NCBI RefSeq assembly: GCF_003478035.1
Contig: NZ_QUEP01000005.1
Span: forward strand, 124,001 to 188,000
Length of the DNA stretch: 64,000 bases
Source of the DNA: Clostridium sp. OF03-18AA
Lineage (GTDB): Bacteria; Bacillota; Clostridia; Lachnospirales; Lachnospiraceae
Direction: 5' to 3'
Part shown: in pieces, positions 35,836-44,308 of the stretch
Layout: every line of letters begins with the position of its first letter
Position numbering within the stretch: position 1 is the stretch's first letter
The notes under the pieces: model-generated
Database searches by the model: none
Seen by the model: only the letters and a program-made list of their open reading frames with translations
What the model was told of the DNA's origin: nothing
Made by a program: the position numbers and the translations under genes

Positions 35836-36315
35836 TGACCCGGATGCAGGACGCTGTTCACCGGTGCTGTCTCTGCACTCTGTTTTTCTATGGCTGTCCC
35901 GGCCTATGCCGACCACTATCAGACTCCAAAGTCCATCAAGGGCGTTCTGATCAACGAGCATGCCCAGATCCCGGATGTCCTCGAAGTCGGCGCTTCCCAG
36001 GTCGTTTTAAACAACGCCCTCAAAGACACCGATTACGGCATCGCATGGCACGCGTATCCGGAGACCTTTGAGGATCCGGTATTTTCCGATGACCAGTATG
36101 TCCAGGAGAAAGCCGATACCTATATTATCAACCTGAAAAGCCTTCACATTCTGACCGATTACATGCAAAAAGCGGATATGCTCTCCCCGGCTGGAAAAGT
36201 CCGCCATCTGATCCTTTCTGAGCAGGGACTTCTTTCCGCCCATTATGCATTCGGTCTGATCGATGTGAACGGCAATAAGAAGCCGAGTTTTGAGGTGTAT
36301 AAGAATCTTCAGTAA
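35836..36315 (+). pseudogene. decayed DUF5722-type glycosidase gene with internal deletions
   Basis: The frame encodes a signal-peptide-like segment (TLFTGAVSALCFSMAVPAYA) without an in-frame ATG at its head; the only good ATG (35835) is in another frame. The mature part joins the N-terminus of a DUF5722-like glycosidase (KSIKGVLINEHAQIPDVLE ... VVLN) directly to a C-terminal part (DTDYGIAWHAYPETF, then HLILSEQGLLS). It then jumps to the last residues (GNKKPSFEVYKNL). Full-length relatives are about 500-600 residues, so two in-frame internal deletions and a lost start are inferred. A short ORF could still be translated from the ATG at 35890. Confidence 0.6.
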
Positions 36316-36324
36316 TTCTGAAAA

Positions 36325-36344
36325 GAATGTGCCTCGGCACATTC
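36325..36344. repeat. perfect inverted repeat
   Basis: GAATGTGCC and GGCACATTC are separated by 2 bases just after the decayed gene. It has no U-tract on the plus strand. The following 36345-36599 holds no recognisable gene; an open frame from 36364 to 36546 has coding-like composition but no homology I recognise. Confidence 0.5.
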
Positions 36345-36599
36345 AGGCGCCTCATGTGATCTCTTGCAGCATCTTCACTCACGTAAAGCGCCATCACAGC
36401 TGCAGAACTTTTCACTCCGGGACGCAAAGCTCCACCTTGCCATTTCCGATCTCCTGTCGTATGATATGGATAATCTCGGCAGGACATATGCCGTATCTCA
36501 ATCTTCTGCGATGCCGTTTCAGTTGCTGCCTGACGCTGTTTTCTGAATAAGCAGCTCTGTTTCCGGCAAAAACAGATATTTACAACCGAAAGGAGACTT

Positions 36600-37694
36600 A
36601 TGTACACTTACACCTGGTATCAATGGCTTACATTTTTTTATCTGTACTGTTTCTTCGGATGGATCTTCGAATCCACCTATGTTTCCTTAAAGCAAAGACA
36701 TTTTGTCAACCGCGGCTTTTTGCGGATCCCGATGCTGCCGTTATACGGAAGCGGTGCTGTCATGATGTTGTGGGTATCACTCCCGTTCCGGAGCAGTCTG
36801 ATCCTCACCTATATCTCCGGCGTTATCGGCGCGACCGCACTCGAATATGTCACAGGGTATGTGATGGAACAGCTTTTCAAGGTCCGCTACTGGGATTACA
36901 GCAACCAGCCATTCAATGTTCACGGGTATATCTGCCTCACCTCATCCATCGCCTGGGGCTTTCTGACGATCTTTATGACGCATGTGATCCACAAACCGAT
37001 CGAGCGTGCCGTCCTTGCGATGCCGCTCATGTGGAACCTGTTTTTCGTGTTCTTCGTGACCGTGATCTTTATCTATGATTCCATCGTCTGCACGAAGGAA
37101 GCACTTGCCTTCGGAAAATCACTGGAAGCTATGAAAAAAGTCCGTGCAGAGCTCGATAACCTTCAGGTACAGACTGCTCTCTTAAAGATGAATGCCGAAG
37201 ACAGGATCCAGGAAGCGAAGGAAGAGTTTCTGGATCAGCTCGAAGCAAAACGTGTCCAGGCCGCTGCCCTCACCGGGATGAACCTGGAAGATCTCAAGGA
37301 GAAAGCAGGAAACAAGCTCGAAGCGCTCAAAGAAAAACCGTCTGCCGGGATGTCCGCGATCCGGGAAAAAGCAGGATCCGCCGCAGGTTCTCTCCGCGAT
37401 CTCTCCAATGTCAGCCTTGATGAGCTGAAAGCAAAGGCCGGCGGAAAACTCGACAGTCTGAAAGATCTTACCGGGATCCATCTGGAAGCTCTCCGCGGAA
37501 AATCCCCGGAACAGCTTGCTGAGATGTTAAAGGAGCGCGAATCACGGCTTTCCGCTCTCTTAAAAGAGCGCAGACCATTCCGGAAAGACAGGATCCGCTC
37601 CAACCCGACCGCCGTTTCCCCGAAATATGCCCGTGAATTCGAGGAATTAAAGAAGCATTTTGAGGATGAAGGAAGAAACGCGAATCCGCAGTAA
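36600..37694 (+). CDS. CmpB-type membrane protein (putative ABC transporter, PF06541-like) with coiled-coil tail
   Basis: This 364-residue protein has an N-terminal membrane domain of five to six helices with FFGWIFESTYVSLKQRHFVNRGFL, WDYSN and ALEYVTGY, typical of the CmpB / putative ABC-transporter type IV family. The C-terminal 190 residues are charged and helical, with repeated LEDLKEKAGNKLEALKEK-like units (about 215-300) predicted to be coiled coil. Its function is unknown in the literature I know. The ATG has AAAGGAG upstream, and a strong bidirectional terminator follows. Confidence 0.78.
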   Translation: MYTYTWYQWLTFFYLYCFFGWIFESTYVSLKQRHFVNRGFLRIPMLPLYGSGAVMMLWVSLPFRSSLILTYISGVIGATALEYVTGYVMEQLFKVRYWDYSNQPFNVHGYICLTSSIAWGFLTIFMTHVIHKPIERAVLAMPLMWNLFFVFFVTVIFIYDSIVCTKEALAFGKSLEAMKKVRAELDNLQVQTALLKMNAEDRIQEAKEEFLDQLEAKRVQAAALTGMNLEDLKEKAGNKLEALKEKPSAGMSAIREKAGSAAGSLRDLSNVSLDELKAKAGGKLDSLKDLTGIHLEALRGKSPEQLAEMLKERESRLSALLKERRPFRKDRIRSNPTAVSPKYAREFEELKKHFEDEGRNANPQ

Positions 37695-37740
37695 AAAAAG
37701 AGGTCCATCTCCCACCAACGGGAAATGGACCTCTTTTTTT
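37693..37740. terminator. bidirectional terminator between CmpB-type gene and yajC
   Basis: AAAAAAAGAGGTCCAT pairs with ATGGACCTCTTTTTTT around a CCAACG-containing loop. It serves both convergent transcripts. Confidence 0.9.
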
Positions 37741-37755
37741 ACTGTTTTTCAGGTC

Positions 37756-38034
37756 TTACGCCTCCGGTTTTTCAACCTGAACGATCGCCTGTTTCTGCAT
37801 CGGGATACGGCAGTTCTTATTGTTGCCAAACTCAACGATAACGGTATCGTCTGTCATATCAATGATCACTCCGTAGAATCCGCTGGATGTCAGCACGCTG
37901 TCACCGACTGCGATGCTTGCCATCAGTTCCTGCATTTTTTTCTTTTCCTTCTGCTGCGGTCTGATCGCAATGAAGTACATGAAAGCAAAGATTAAAACAA
38001 TATATCCAATCCAAAATGCCGGGCTGTTAGTCAT
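37756..38034 (-). CDS. yajC: preprotein translocase accessory subunit YajC
   Basis: This 92-residue protein has one N-terminal membrane helix (about 6-24), the motif IRPQQKEKKKMQELMASI and the soluble VGDSVLTSSGFYGVI part. YajC associates with SecDF. It follows tgt closely, the standard order tgt-yajC, and ends at the shared terminator. Confidence 0.95.
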   Translation of the reverse strand: MTNSPAFWIGYIVLIFAFMYFIAIRPQQKEKKKMQELMASIAVGDSVLTSSGFYGVIIDMTDDTVIVEFGNNKNCRIPMQKQAIVQVEKPEA

Positions 38035-38054
38035 ATCCGTTGCACCTCCTTTTC

Positions 38055-39200
38055 TTATACCTTGTCTTTATAGTTCCCTGTCACGCCCTCCAACTTTTTC
38101 TCTTTGTACTCGGCATAACAGTGGTTCTCGATAGCTTCCCTGATCTCCGTCATCATCGTGTTGTAGAAGTAAAGATTGTGGAGCACGCATAAGCGCATTC
38201 CGAGCATCTCTTTTGCCTTCAGGAGATGGCGGATATAGGCCCTGCTGTATGAGCGGCAGGCCGGACACTGGCATCCCTCTTCGATGGGGCGCATATCCTT
38301 TGAAAACTGCTCATTAAACAGGTTAATCTTTCCGTGGTTTGTATATACATGACCATGACGGCCATTTCTTGTCGGGTAAACGCAGTCGAAGAAATCAACG
38401 CCGCGGTCCACCGCCTCAAGGATGTTCGCCGGGGTTCCGACGCCCATCAGGTAAGTCGGTTTCTCTTCCGGGAGATGCGGAACCACCGCATCGAGGATGC
38501 GGTACATCTCCTCGTGGCTCTCACCGACCGCAAGTCCGCCGACCGCGTAGCCGTCGCAGTTCATCTTCGAGATCGTATCTGCATGCGCGATCCGGATATC
38601 CTCGAAGGTTCCGCCCTGATTGATGCCGAACAGAAGCTGTTCCTTATTGACGGTATCCGGCAGGGAATTTAATCTCGCCATCTCCGCCTGACATCTCGCC
38701 AGCCATCTTGTAGTTCTCGCGACAGAATTCTCCATGTATTCTCTGGTACACGGATGTGGAGCGCACTCATCGAATGCCATCGCGATGGTGGAACCAAGGT
38801 TTGACTGGATCTGCATGCTCTCCTCCGGTCCCATGAAGATCTTATGACCATCGATGTGGGAGTTGAAGTAGACGCCCTCTTCCTTGATCTTTCTGAGTCC
38901 GGCGAGGGAAAATACCTGAAATCCGCCGGAATCGGTGAGGATCGGACGATCCCAGTTCATAAACCTGTGGAGACCGCCGAGCTCCTTGATCAGCTTGTCG
39001 CCGGTCCGGACATGAAGATGGTAGGTGTTGGAAAGCTCCACCTGTGTCCCGATCCCACGAAGGTCATCGGTGGACACAGCGCCCTTGATCGCGGCGACAG
39101 TTCCTACATTCATGAATACCGGCGTGTGGATCGTGCCGTGGACTGTCTCTACGTCAGCCCGTTTGGCACGTCCGTCTTTTGCCAGAATCTTATATTTCAT
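38055..39200 (-). CDS. tgt: queuine tRNA-ribosyltransferase
   Basis: This 381-residue enzyme exchanges guanine-34 of GUN tRNAs for preQ1. DSGGFQVFSL near 90, the nucleophile region GVDFFDCVYPTRNGRHG near 260 and the zinc site CQCPAC ... LHN near 305-335 are all intact. It lies between secDF and yajC on the same strand. No queuosine biosynthesis genes are in the window. Confidence 0.97.
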   Translation of the reverse strand: MKYKILAKDGRAKRADVETVHGTIHTPVFMNVGTVAAIKGAVSTDDLRGIGTQVELSNTYHLHVRTGDKLIKELGGLHRFMNWDRPILTDSGGFQVFSLAGLRKIKEEGVYFNSHIDGHKIFMGPEESMQIQSNLGSTIAMAFDECAPHPCTREYMENSVARTTRWLARCQAEMARLNSLPDTVNKEQLLFGINQGGTFEDIRIAHADTISKMNCDGYAVGGLAVGESHEEMYRILDAVVPHLPEEKPTYLMGVGTPANILEAVDRGVDFFDCVYPTRNGRHGHVYTNHGKINLFNEQFSKDMRPIEEGCQCPACRSYSRAYIRHLLKAKEMLGMRLCVLHNLYFYNTMMTEIREAIENHCYAEYKEKKLEGVTGNYKDKV

Positions 39201-39244
39201 ATTTTTCTTGCCTTATCGTTATTTTCGAAACGACGTTCTTCCGG

Positions 39245-41485
39245 TTATTTTCCGGATTTCTTCGCTTCCTTTGCTGCCTTCTCAGCATCCTTCTTTGCCT
39301 GTTTTTCAGCTGCGTCCTTCTTCTGCTTCTTTGTAGTCATAACATACCACATAGCGCCTGTCAGGCATACGGAAGAGTAGGTACCACAGATGATACCTGC
39401 CATTAACGGGAGTGCGAACTCACGGATGGAGGATACGCCCATGATGAACAGAACAAATACCATGACAAAGGTCGTCAGGGATGTATTGATGCTTCGTGTG
39501 AAGGTCTGGGTGATACTTGTATTTACAATATCAACGGTGGATGCCTTCGGTCCCATGAGCTTAATGTTCTCACGGATACGGTCGAAGATAACGATCGTCG
39601 CGTTGATAGAGTATCCGACGATAGTAAGCAGGCAGGCGATCGCTGTGGAACCAACGGACCACTTTGCGAGGGCGTAGCATGCAACTACAACCAATACGTC
39701 ATGGACAAGGGCTAAAACAGCACTTGCAGCGAAACGGATATCCTTGAATCGTACCCAGATATAGAGAAGCATAAATACGGTAGCGATCGCTGTAGCCATA
39801 ACCGCGTCGCGCTTCATCTCAGCACTTACTGCACCGGAGATGCTCTCTGCAGTGATCTTTGACTCATCAACACCGAAGTTCTCAACAAGTGCCTCGTCTA
39901 ATGCCTGACGCTCTTCCACGCTTAAGGTTCTTGTCTTGATGATCACCTCGTTTGTTCCGGCAACCTTCTGTGTCTGCGTATCCGCACTGTTTGTGATGGA
40001 TTCGACTACCGGAACGACCTCGCTTGAGATTCTATCCAGAGACATGTCCTCATTGAAGGTCACGCTTGTGGAGGTACCGCCCTGGAAGTCAAGGGAGTAA
40101 TTGAACGCGTTTCCGATGGAGGACTTGTTCATTACCATTCCTGCAACACCTGCGAGGATCATGACAGCTGAGATGATAAAGCAGATATTTCTCTTTCCGA
40201 GGAAGTTGATCGCCTTCTTCTCTTTTCTGATGCCGTAGAACTTCTGATCCTGGAAGCCAAGGTTATACAGGGTGTTCAGTGTGAACTTTGTAACGAAAAG
40301 TGCTGTAAACATGGAAAGAACGATACCAAGGGCAAGTGTTGTAGCGAAGCCCTTAACTGTACCGGAGCCTCTCCAGTAAAGAACAGCTGCTGCGATCAGT
40401 GTTGTCACGTTACCGTCAACAATAGCGGATAACGCTTTCGCAAAACCTGTCTTGATCGCGGAATGAACTGTCTTTCCGAGACCGATCTCCTCCTTGATAC
40501 GGGTGAAGATGATGACGTTCGCATCAACTGCCATACCGATGGAAAGGATGATACCGGCAATACCCGGAAGTGTTAATGTAACCTCAAAGGCCGCGAGCAG
40601 GATCAGCATCAGTGCCACATAAAGGCAGAGTGCAAGGGATGCCGCAAGACCCGGGATGAGGTAAACTACGATCATGAATACGCATACGATTCCGAAACCG
40701 ATCGCGCCGGCCTTTAAGCTTGTCGTGATCGCTTCCTGACCGAGTTTCGCGCCTACCACGTTGGAACGGAGCTCCTCCAGTTCCAGAGAAAGGGAACCGA
40801 TACGGATCGTGGACGCAAGATTCTCAGCCTCTTCATAGGAAGTCATGCCGGAGATGGAGGCCTGTCCGCCTGTGATCGCCTGCTGTACGGTCGGGTTGGA
40901 GTACATCACGTTATCGTAAACGATCGCGATCTTCTTGCCGACGTTCGCTGCTGTCACATCTGCGAATTTCTTAGTACCTTCATCCGTAAATGTAAGCGCT
41001 ACTTCATAGTTATTGTTTCCTGTCTGCTGGTCTTTATAGATCACAGCTTTCGCAGAAGCTACATCGGTTCCTTCCAGTACAACATTCCAGTTCTCATCAT
41101 AGAACTGTAAGGATCCCGGCTTACCAAGCTCTTCCAGGATCTTGTTCGCGTCTGTGACACCCGGAATATCAACATTGATACGGTTTCCGCCTTCCTGATA
41201 AACCTCTGCCTCAGAGCTGTAGTTCTGTACTCTCTGCTGCAGCTTGTACTGGGTATCGGACATATCCTCGGCGCTCGGATTCTCTTCTTTCGCCTGGTAG
41301 GTAATGCTGACGCCGCCTGCCAGATCCAGACCGAGCTTGATTCCGCCATTCTGGGAAGTTACTCCGTTCTCATCGGTGACCAGCTTACTCTTCTGAAGAG
41401 TATCATAGCCGAAAAATCCGAAGATACCGAGCACAACGAGCAGTCCCAGGAGGCCGAGCAGTCCCTTTCCTTTGTTGCTCTTCAT
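39245..41485 (-). CDS. secDF: fused protein-export membrane protein SecDF
   Basis: This 746-residue fusion of SecD (about 1-420) and SecF (about 430-720) has twelve predicted helices. The SecD part shows LGLDLAGGVSITYQ near 50 and the GIAGIILSIGMAVDANVI segment near 310; the SecF part shows DFQGGTSTSV near 460. It uses the proton or sodium gradient to complete Sec export. A basic, Lys/Ala-rich tail ends the protein. It is the third gene of the scfA-scfB-secDF-tgt-yajC cluster. Confidence 0.97.
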   Translation of the reverse strand: MKSNKGKGLLGLLGLLVVLGIFGFFGYDTLQKSKLVTDENGVTSQNGGIKLGLDLAGGVSITYQAKEENPSAEDMSDTQYKLQQRVQNYSSEAEVYQEGGNRINVDIPGVTDANKILEELGKPGSLQFYDENWNVVLEGTDVASAKAVIYKDQQTGNNNYEVALTFTDEGTKKFADVTAANVGKKIAIVYDNVMYSNPTVQQAITGGQASISGMTSYEEAENLASTIRIGSLSLELEELRSNVVGAKLGQEAITTSLKAGAIGFGIVCVFMIVVYLIPGLAASLALCLYVALMLILLAAFEVTLTLPGIAGIILSIGMAVDANVIIFTRIKEEIGLGKTVHSAIKTGFAKALSAIVDGNVTTLIAAAVLYWRGSGTVKGFATTLALGIVLSMFTALFVTKFTLNTLYNLGFQDQKFYGIRKEKKAINFLGKRNICFIISAVMILAGVAGMVMNKSSIGNAFNYSLDFQGGTSTSVTFNEDMSLDRISSEVVPVVESITNSADTQTQKVAGTNEVIIKTRTLSVEERQALDEALVENFGVDESKITAESISGAVSAEMKRDAVMATAIATVFMLLYIWVRFKDIRFAASAVLALVHDVLVVVACYALAKWSVGSTAIACLLTIVGYSINATIVIFDRIRENIKLMGPKASTVDIVNTSITQTFTRSINTSLTTFVMVFVLFIMGVSSIREFALPLMAGIICGTYSSVCLTGAMWYVMTTKKQKKDAAEKQAKKDAEKAAKEAKKSGK

Positions 41486-41625
41486 GATAAAATCTCCTTC
41501 TTGATATGATTTCGAGGTTCAAAAGGCTTTTTGTCCCTCTTGATTCCGGAGTCTGCCGTAATCACCGCTCCGTCATCCTTACAATAACAATCCGGGGCTT
41601 TCTTCCCCTGACCGCTATGATCGAT

Positions 41626-43032
41626 TTAGTTGTTTTCCTCGTCCTCCGCTAAAGCAGCACGGATCATAATCGCACACTCGATACGTTTTTTCTGCATTTC
41701 GCAGCCGATATCGTAGGCATCCGTAATGCTGCCGTGGAAGTTGAAGGAATTTGCCGCGCATCCGCCGCTGCAGTAGAATCTCGCAAAGCAGTTTTTGCAT
41801 TTTTCTTTCGCGTATACGTTGCAGAGCTTGAATTCATCGCGCACCTTCGTGTTGACCACGCCGGTATCCACGTTTCCAAGCAGGAACTCTTCATTTCCAA
41901 CGAACTGGTGGCACGGATATAAGTCTCCCCACGGAGTTACCGCAAGATACTCAGTTCCTGAACCGCAGCCGGACAGACGTTTCGCAACACACGGTCCCTG
42001 ACTTAAATCAAGCATGAAGTGGAAGAATTTGAATCCTCTTCCCTCTTTCTGACGCTTTACAAACTCTTTTGCGAGTCTGTCATACTCATCCATAATCTGC
42101 GGAAGATCTTCCTCACGGATGGAGTACGGCTCTTCCGGAGCTGCAACTACCGGCTCCATAGAAAGCTTCTCAAAGCCGAGGTCCGCATAGTGGAGGACAT
42201 CGTTTCCGAAATCCAGGTTGTTTCTTGTGAAGGTTCCACGGACGAAATAATCCTTCTCGCCGCGTGATTTCGCGAATTTCTGGAATTTCGGAACAATAAG
42301 TTCATAGCTTCCCTTACCGTTTCTGAACGGACGCATCCGGTCATTGACCTCCGGACGTCCGTCAAGGCTTAAGACCACGTTGCTCATTTCTTTATTGCAG
42401 AACTCCATGATCTCATCGTTTAAGAGTACGCCGTTTGTTGTCAGCGTGAAACGGAATTTCTTATTGTGCTCCTTCTCCTGGGAACGTCCGTATTCCACAA
42501 GCTGTTTTACCACGTGCCAGTTCATAAGCGGCTCGCCGCCGAAGAAATCAACCTCAAGGTTGATGCGGTTTCCGGAGTTTGCGATCAGGAAATCCAGTGC
42601 CTTCTTTCCGACCTCAAAGCTCATGAGGGCGCGGCGTCCATGGTACTCGCCTTCCTCTGCGAAGCAGTACTTGCAGGCAAGGTTGCAGTCATGGGCAATA
42701 TGAAGGCAGAGGGCCTTCACGACCGTCTGGCGTTTCTTGAAATCGATCACATAATCTTTGTAAATATCCGCAGCGAACAGCTCCTCCGCGTCGATGAGCT
42801 CCTGAATATCGGAGAGGGCATCCTCAATATCTTCTGCAGAGTACTTACAGACCAGTGCTTCTCTCACTGCTTTTTTCTGGTCATCCGTGAGAGGCATCGG
42901 TTTTTCCATATCCGGGACGATCTTCGCGAGAATCTCCACGGCATCGTAGAGCAGCGCATCCACAGAATGAACCGATCCGCTATTTACGTCCAAAACAATA
43001 TGGTATCCATTATTTATATACTGATGTATCAA
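41626..43032 (-). CDS. scfB: SCIFF radical SAM thioether maturase
   Basis: This 468-residue radical SAM/SPASM enzyme installs Cys-Thr-type thioether crosslinks in the SCIFF peptide. The [4Fe-4S] site CNLACKYC (Cys 116, 120, 123) is intact. The N-terminal 95 residues form the peptide-recognition domain, and the C-terminal SPASM region has CGSG ... CHQF and CKNCFARFYCSGGCAANS. The start codon is probably TTG at 43032 with AGGAG 10 bases upstream. It lies directly downstream of its substrate gene scfA, as in other Clostridia. Confidence 0.95.
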   Translation of the reverse strand: MIHQYINNGYHIVLDVNSGSVHSVDALLYDAVEILAKIVPDMEKPMPLTDDQKKAVREALVCKYSAEDIEDALSDIQELIDAEELFAADIYKDYVIDFKKRQTVVKALCLHIAHDCNLACKYCFAEEGEYHGRRALMSFEVGKKALDFLIANSGNRINLEVDFFGGEPLMNWHVVKQLVEYGRSQEKEHNKKFRFTLTTNGVLLNDEIMEFCNKEMSNVVLSLDGRPEVNDRMRPFRNGKGSYELIVPKFQKFAKSRGEKDYFVRGTFTRNNLDFGNDVLHYADLGFEKLSMEPVVAAPEEPYSIREEDLPQIMDEYDRLAKEFVKRQKEGRGFKFFHFMLDLSQGPCVAKRLSGCGSGTEYLAVTPWGDLYPCHQFVGNEEFLLGNVDTGVVNTKVRDEFKLCNVYAKEKCKNCFARFYCSGGCAANSFNFHGSITDAYDIGCEMQKKRIECAIMIRAALAEDEENN

Positions 43033-43218
43033 AGCTAACTTTCTCCTACTGTCTTAATTTTCAGGTGACTGTTCCGTCTCTTACCGGTTACAGTCACGAT
43101 CTGGTGGTCTCCTGACTTCTTTCTTACCTGCCCTTTACGGTCTGTCAGTGGCGGCTTTCCCGGCATCGCTGTCCGGGAAACCCGTCACCGGCAGATTCTT
43201 TGATCAGACAAGAAATAG

Positions 43219-43244
43219 CCCCTACAATCATACGACCGTAGGGG
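43219..43244 (-). terminator. stem-loop between scfA and scfB
   Basis: CCCCTAC and GTAGGGG flank a 12-base loop. The U-tract is poor, so it is probably a partial attenuator or a message-stabilising hairpin that favours precursor over enzyme. Confidence 0.5.
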
Positions 43245-43280
43245 TCTCTTTAAAAACTTCCGTTTATTCGAAGCCCCGCA

Positions 43281-43427
43281 TTAGCGGTTGCTGTTTTCAC
43301 AGCTCTGGTTTCCTACTGTGCAGGATGTCTTGCATGCAGACTGGCAGGATGTCTGGCATTCGCCGCAGCCGCCCTTCTTCATGCTGTTCTTTAAAGTGTT
43401 GGAACTTAAAGTTTTTACATGCTTCAT
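43281..43427 (-). CDS. scfA: SCIFF precursor peptide (six cysteines in forty-five)
   Basis: This 48-residue peptide reads MKHVKTLSSNTLKNSMKK, then a core with six cysteines at 21, 24, 28, 32, 36 and 43 (GGCGECQTSCQSACKTSC, then VGNQSCENSNR). This is the near-universal clostridial SCIFF ribosomally made peptide. AGGAGG lies 10 bases upstream of the ATG, and a promoter is at 43484-43512. The maturase gene follows. The threonine after Cys 36 and Ser/Thr residues between cysteines are candidate crosslink acceptors. Its biological role is still unknown. Confidence 0.95.
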   Translation of the reverse strand: MKHVKTLSSNTLKNSMKKGGCGECQTSCQSACKTSCTVGNQSCENSNR

Positions 43428-43483
43428 GGTATCATTTCCTCCTGTTCTCTTATCGTGGGCATAATACCCCGAATTTAAATGAA

Positions 43484-43512
43484 ATTATACCATACGATTT
43501 TCTATTATGCAA
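43484..43512 (-). promoter_or_regulatory. promoter for scfA
   Basis: On the minus strand TTGCAT and an extended TGG-TATAAT are separated by 17 bp. The rest of 43513-43820 shows no supported gene. Confidence 0.75.
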
Positions 43513-43820
43513 CGGATTTTATTGCCGTGATGCAGGAAAATCCGGTACGGATATCCACTTTTTATCCGCATAACATGCCGCAGGCAGCTTCCTGATCGTG
43601 TCCGGCAGCCACAAAGGAAAAATATTCGGGTGCTTTTTTCAGCCAAATCGGCTCATCAGTTACAAGATCAGCCGCGCGATGCATATGCATGGCCTTTCCT
43701 CACATATCCTGTATAAAGCAAACGCCCACACCATGATGTCCTCTCAGAATCTTTCTGTTCCCGATTTTATGAGTTCCGGAAAGACTCCCGGAGTACATCC
43801 TTCAAGAAAGGAGCTTTCTC

Positions 43821-44180
43821 ATGCAGACAAACCCGGTATGGCGCATGGTACGCGCCCTGATCGTAACTTATATCCTCTCCGGCATTCTTCTGGCGGTGCT
43901 TTCCTTCGCCCTCTTTAAGTTCCGTCTCCCGGAAAACCAGGTAAACGTCGCCGTCTGTGCCGTCTACGTCATTTCCTGCTTCTTCGGCGGCATCCTCGCA
44001 GGAAAAACAATGAGGACCAGGCGCTTTTTCTGGGGCCTGGTCCTCGGAACTCTCTATTTTCTGTTTTTATATCTCATGTCCCTCGCCCAGAAGGACGGTG
44101 TCACGGAAGACACGAAAAGGCTTCTCTCTGTCCTCGCCATGTGCACATTGAGCGGAATGGCGGGCGGGATGGTGAGCTAA
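43821..44180 (+). CDS. TIGR04086 family membrane protein
   Basis: This 119-residue protein has four predicted helices: about 10-31, 41-60, 66-86 and 101-117. It matches TIGR04086, a small clostridial membrane family often found near the SCIFF/yajC region, as here. AAAGGAG precedes the ATG. Its stop overlaps the convergent OadG-like gene by 4 bases. The function is unknown. Confidence 0.75.
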   Translation: MQTNPVWRMVRALIVTYILSGILLAVLSFALFKFRLPENQVNVAVCAVYVISCFFGGILAGKTMRTRRFFWGLVLGTLYFLFLYLMSLAQKDGVTEDTKRLLSVLAMCTLSGMAGGMVS

Positions 44181-44296
44181 CGGTCTCCCACCTTCGTGAG
44201 GAGATAAACAACGAGCGCCAAAATCCCCATCACAACGAAGATTCCAAGCATTCCCTTCCACATGATTCCTAAAGCAAGCATTGTATTTACATTCAT
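44177..44296 (-). CDS. OadG-like small Na+-pump subunit
   Basis: This 39-residue peptide (MNVNTMLALGIMWKGMLGIF, then VVMGILALVVYLLTKVGDR) is a single membrane helix with a basic end. AGGAGG is 9 bases upstream, and it starts 13 bases after oadB. It fits OadG-related small subunits that accompany the beta subunit of Na+-translocating decarboxylases, although classical OadG is longer. It probably helps assemble the pump. Confidence 0.75.
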   Translation of the reverse strand: MNVNTMLALGIMWKGMLGIFVVMGILALVVYLLTKVGDR

Positions 44297-44308
44297 AGTC
44301 CAGACCTC

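Noticed and set aside
36364-36546. 60-codon open frame between the decayed gene and the CmpB-type gene
   Set aside because: The composition looks coding-like, but there is no ribosome binding site and no family I recognise; it may be a remnant.
43598-43918. 106-codon open frame overlapping the TIGR04086 gene
   Set aside because: The overlapping frame has a good ribosome binding site and a membrane-protein pattern; this one has neither.
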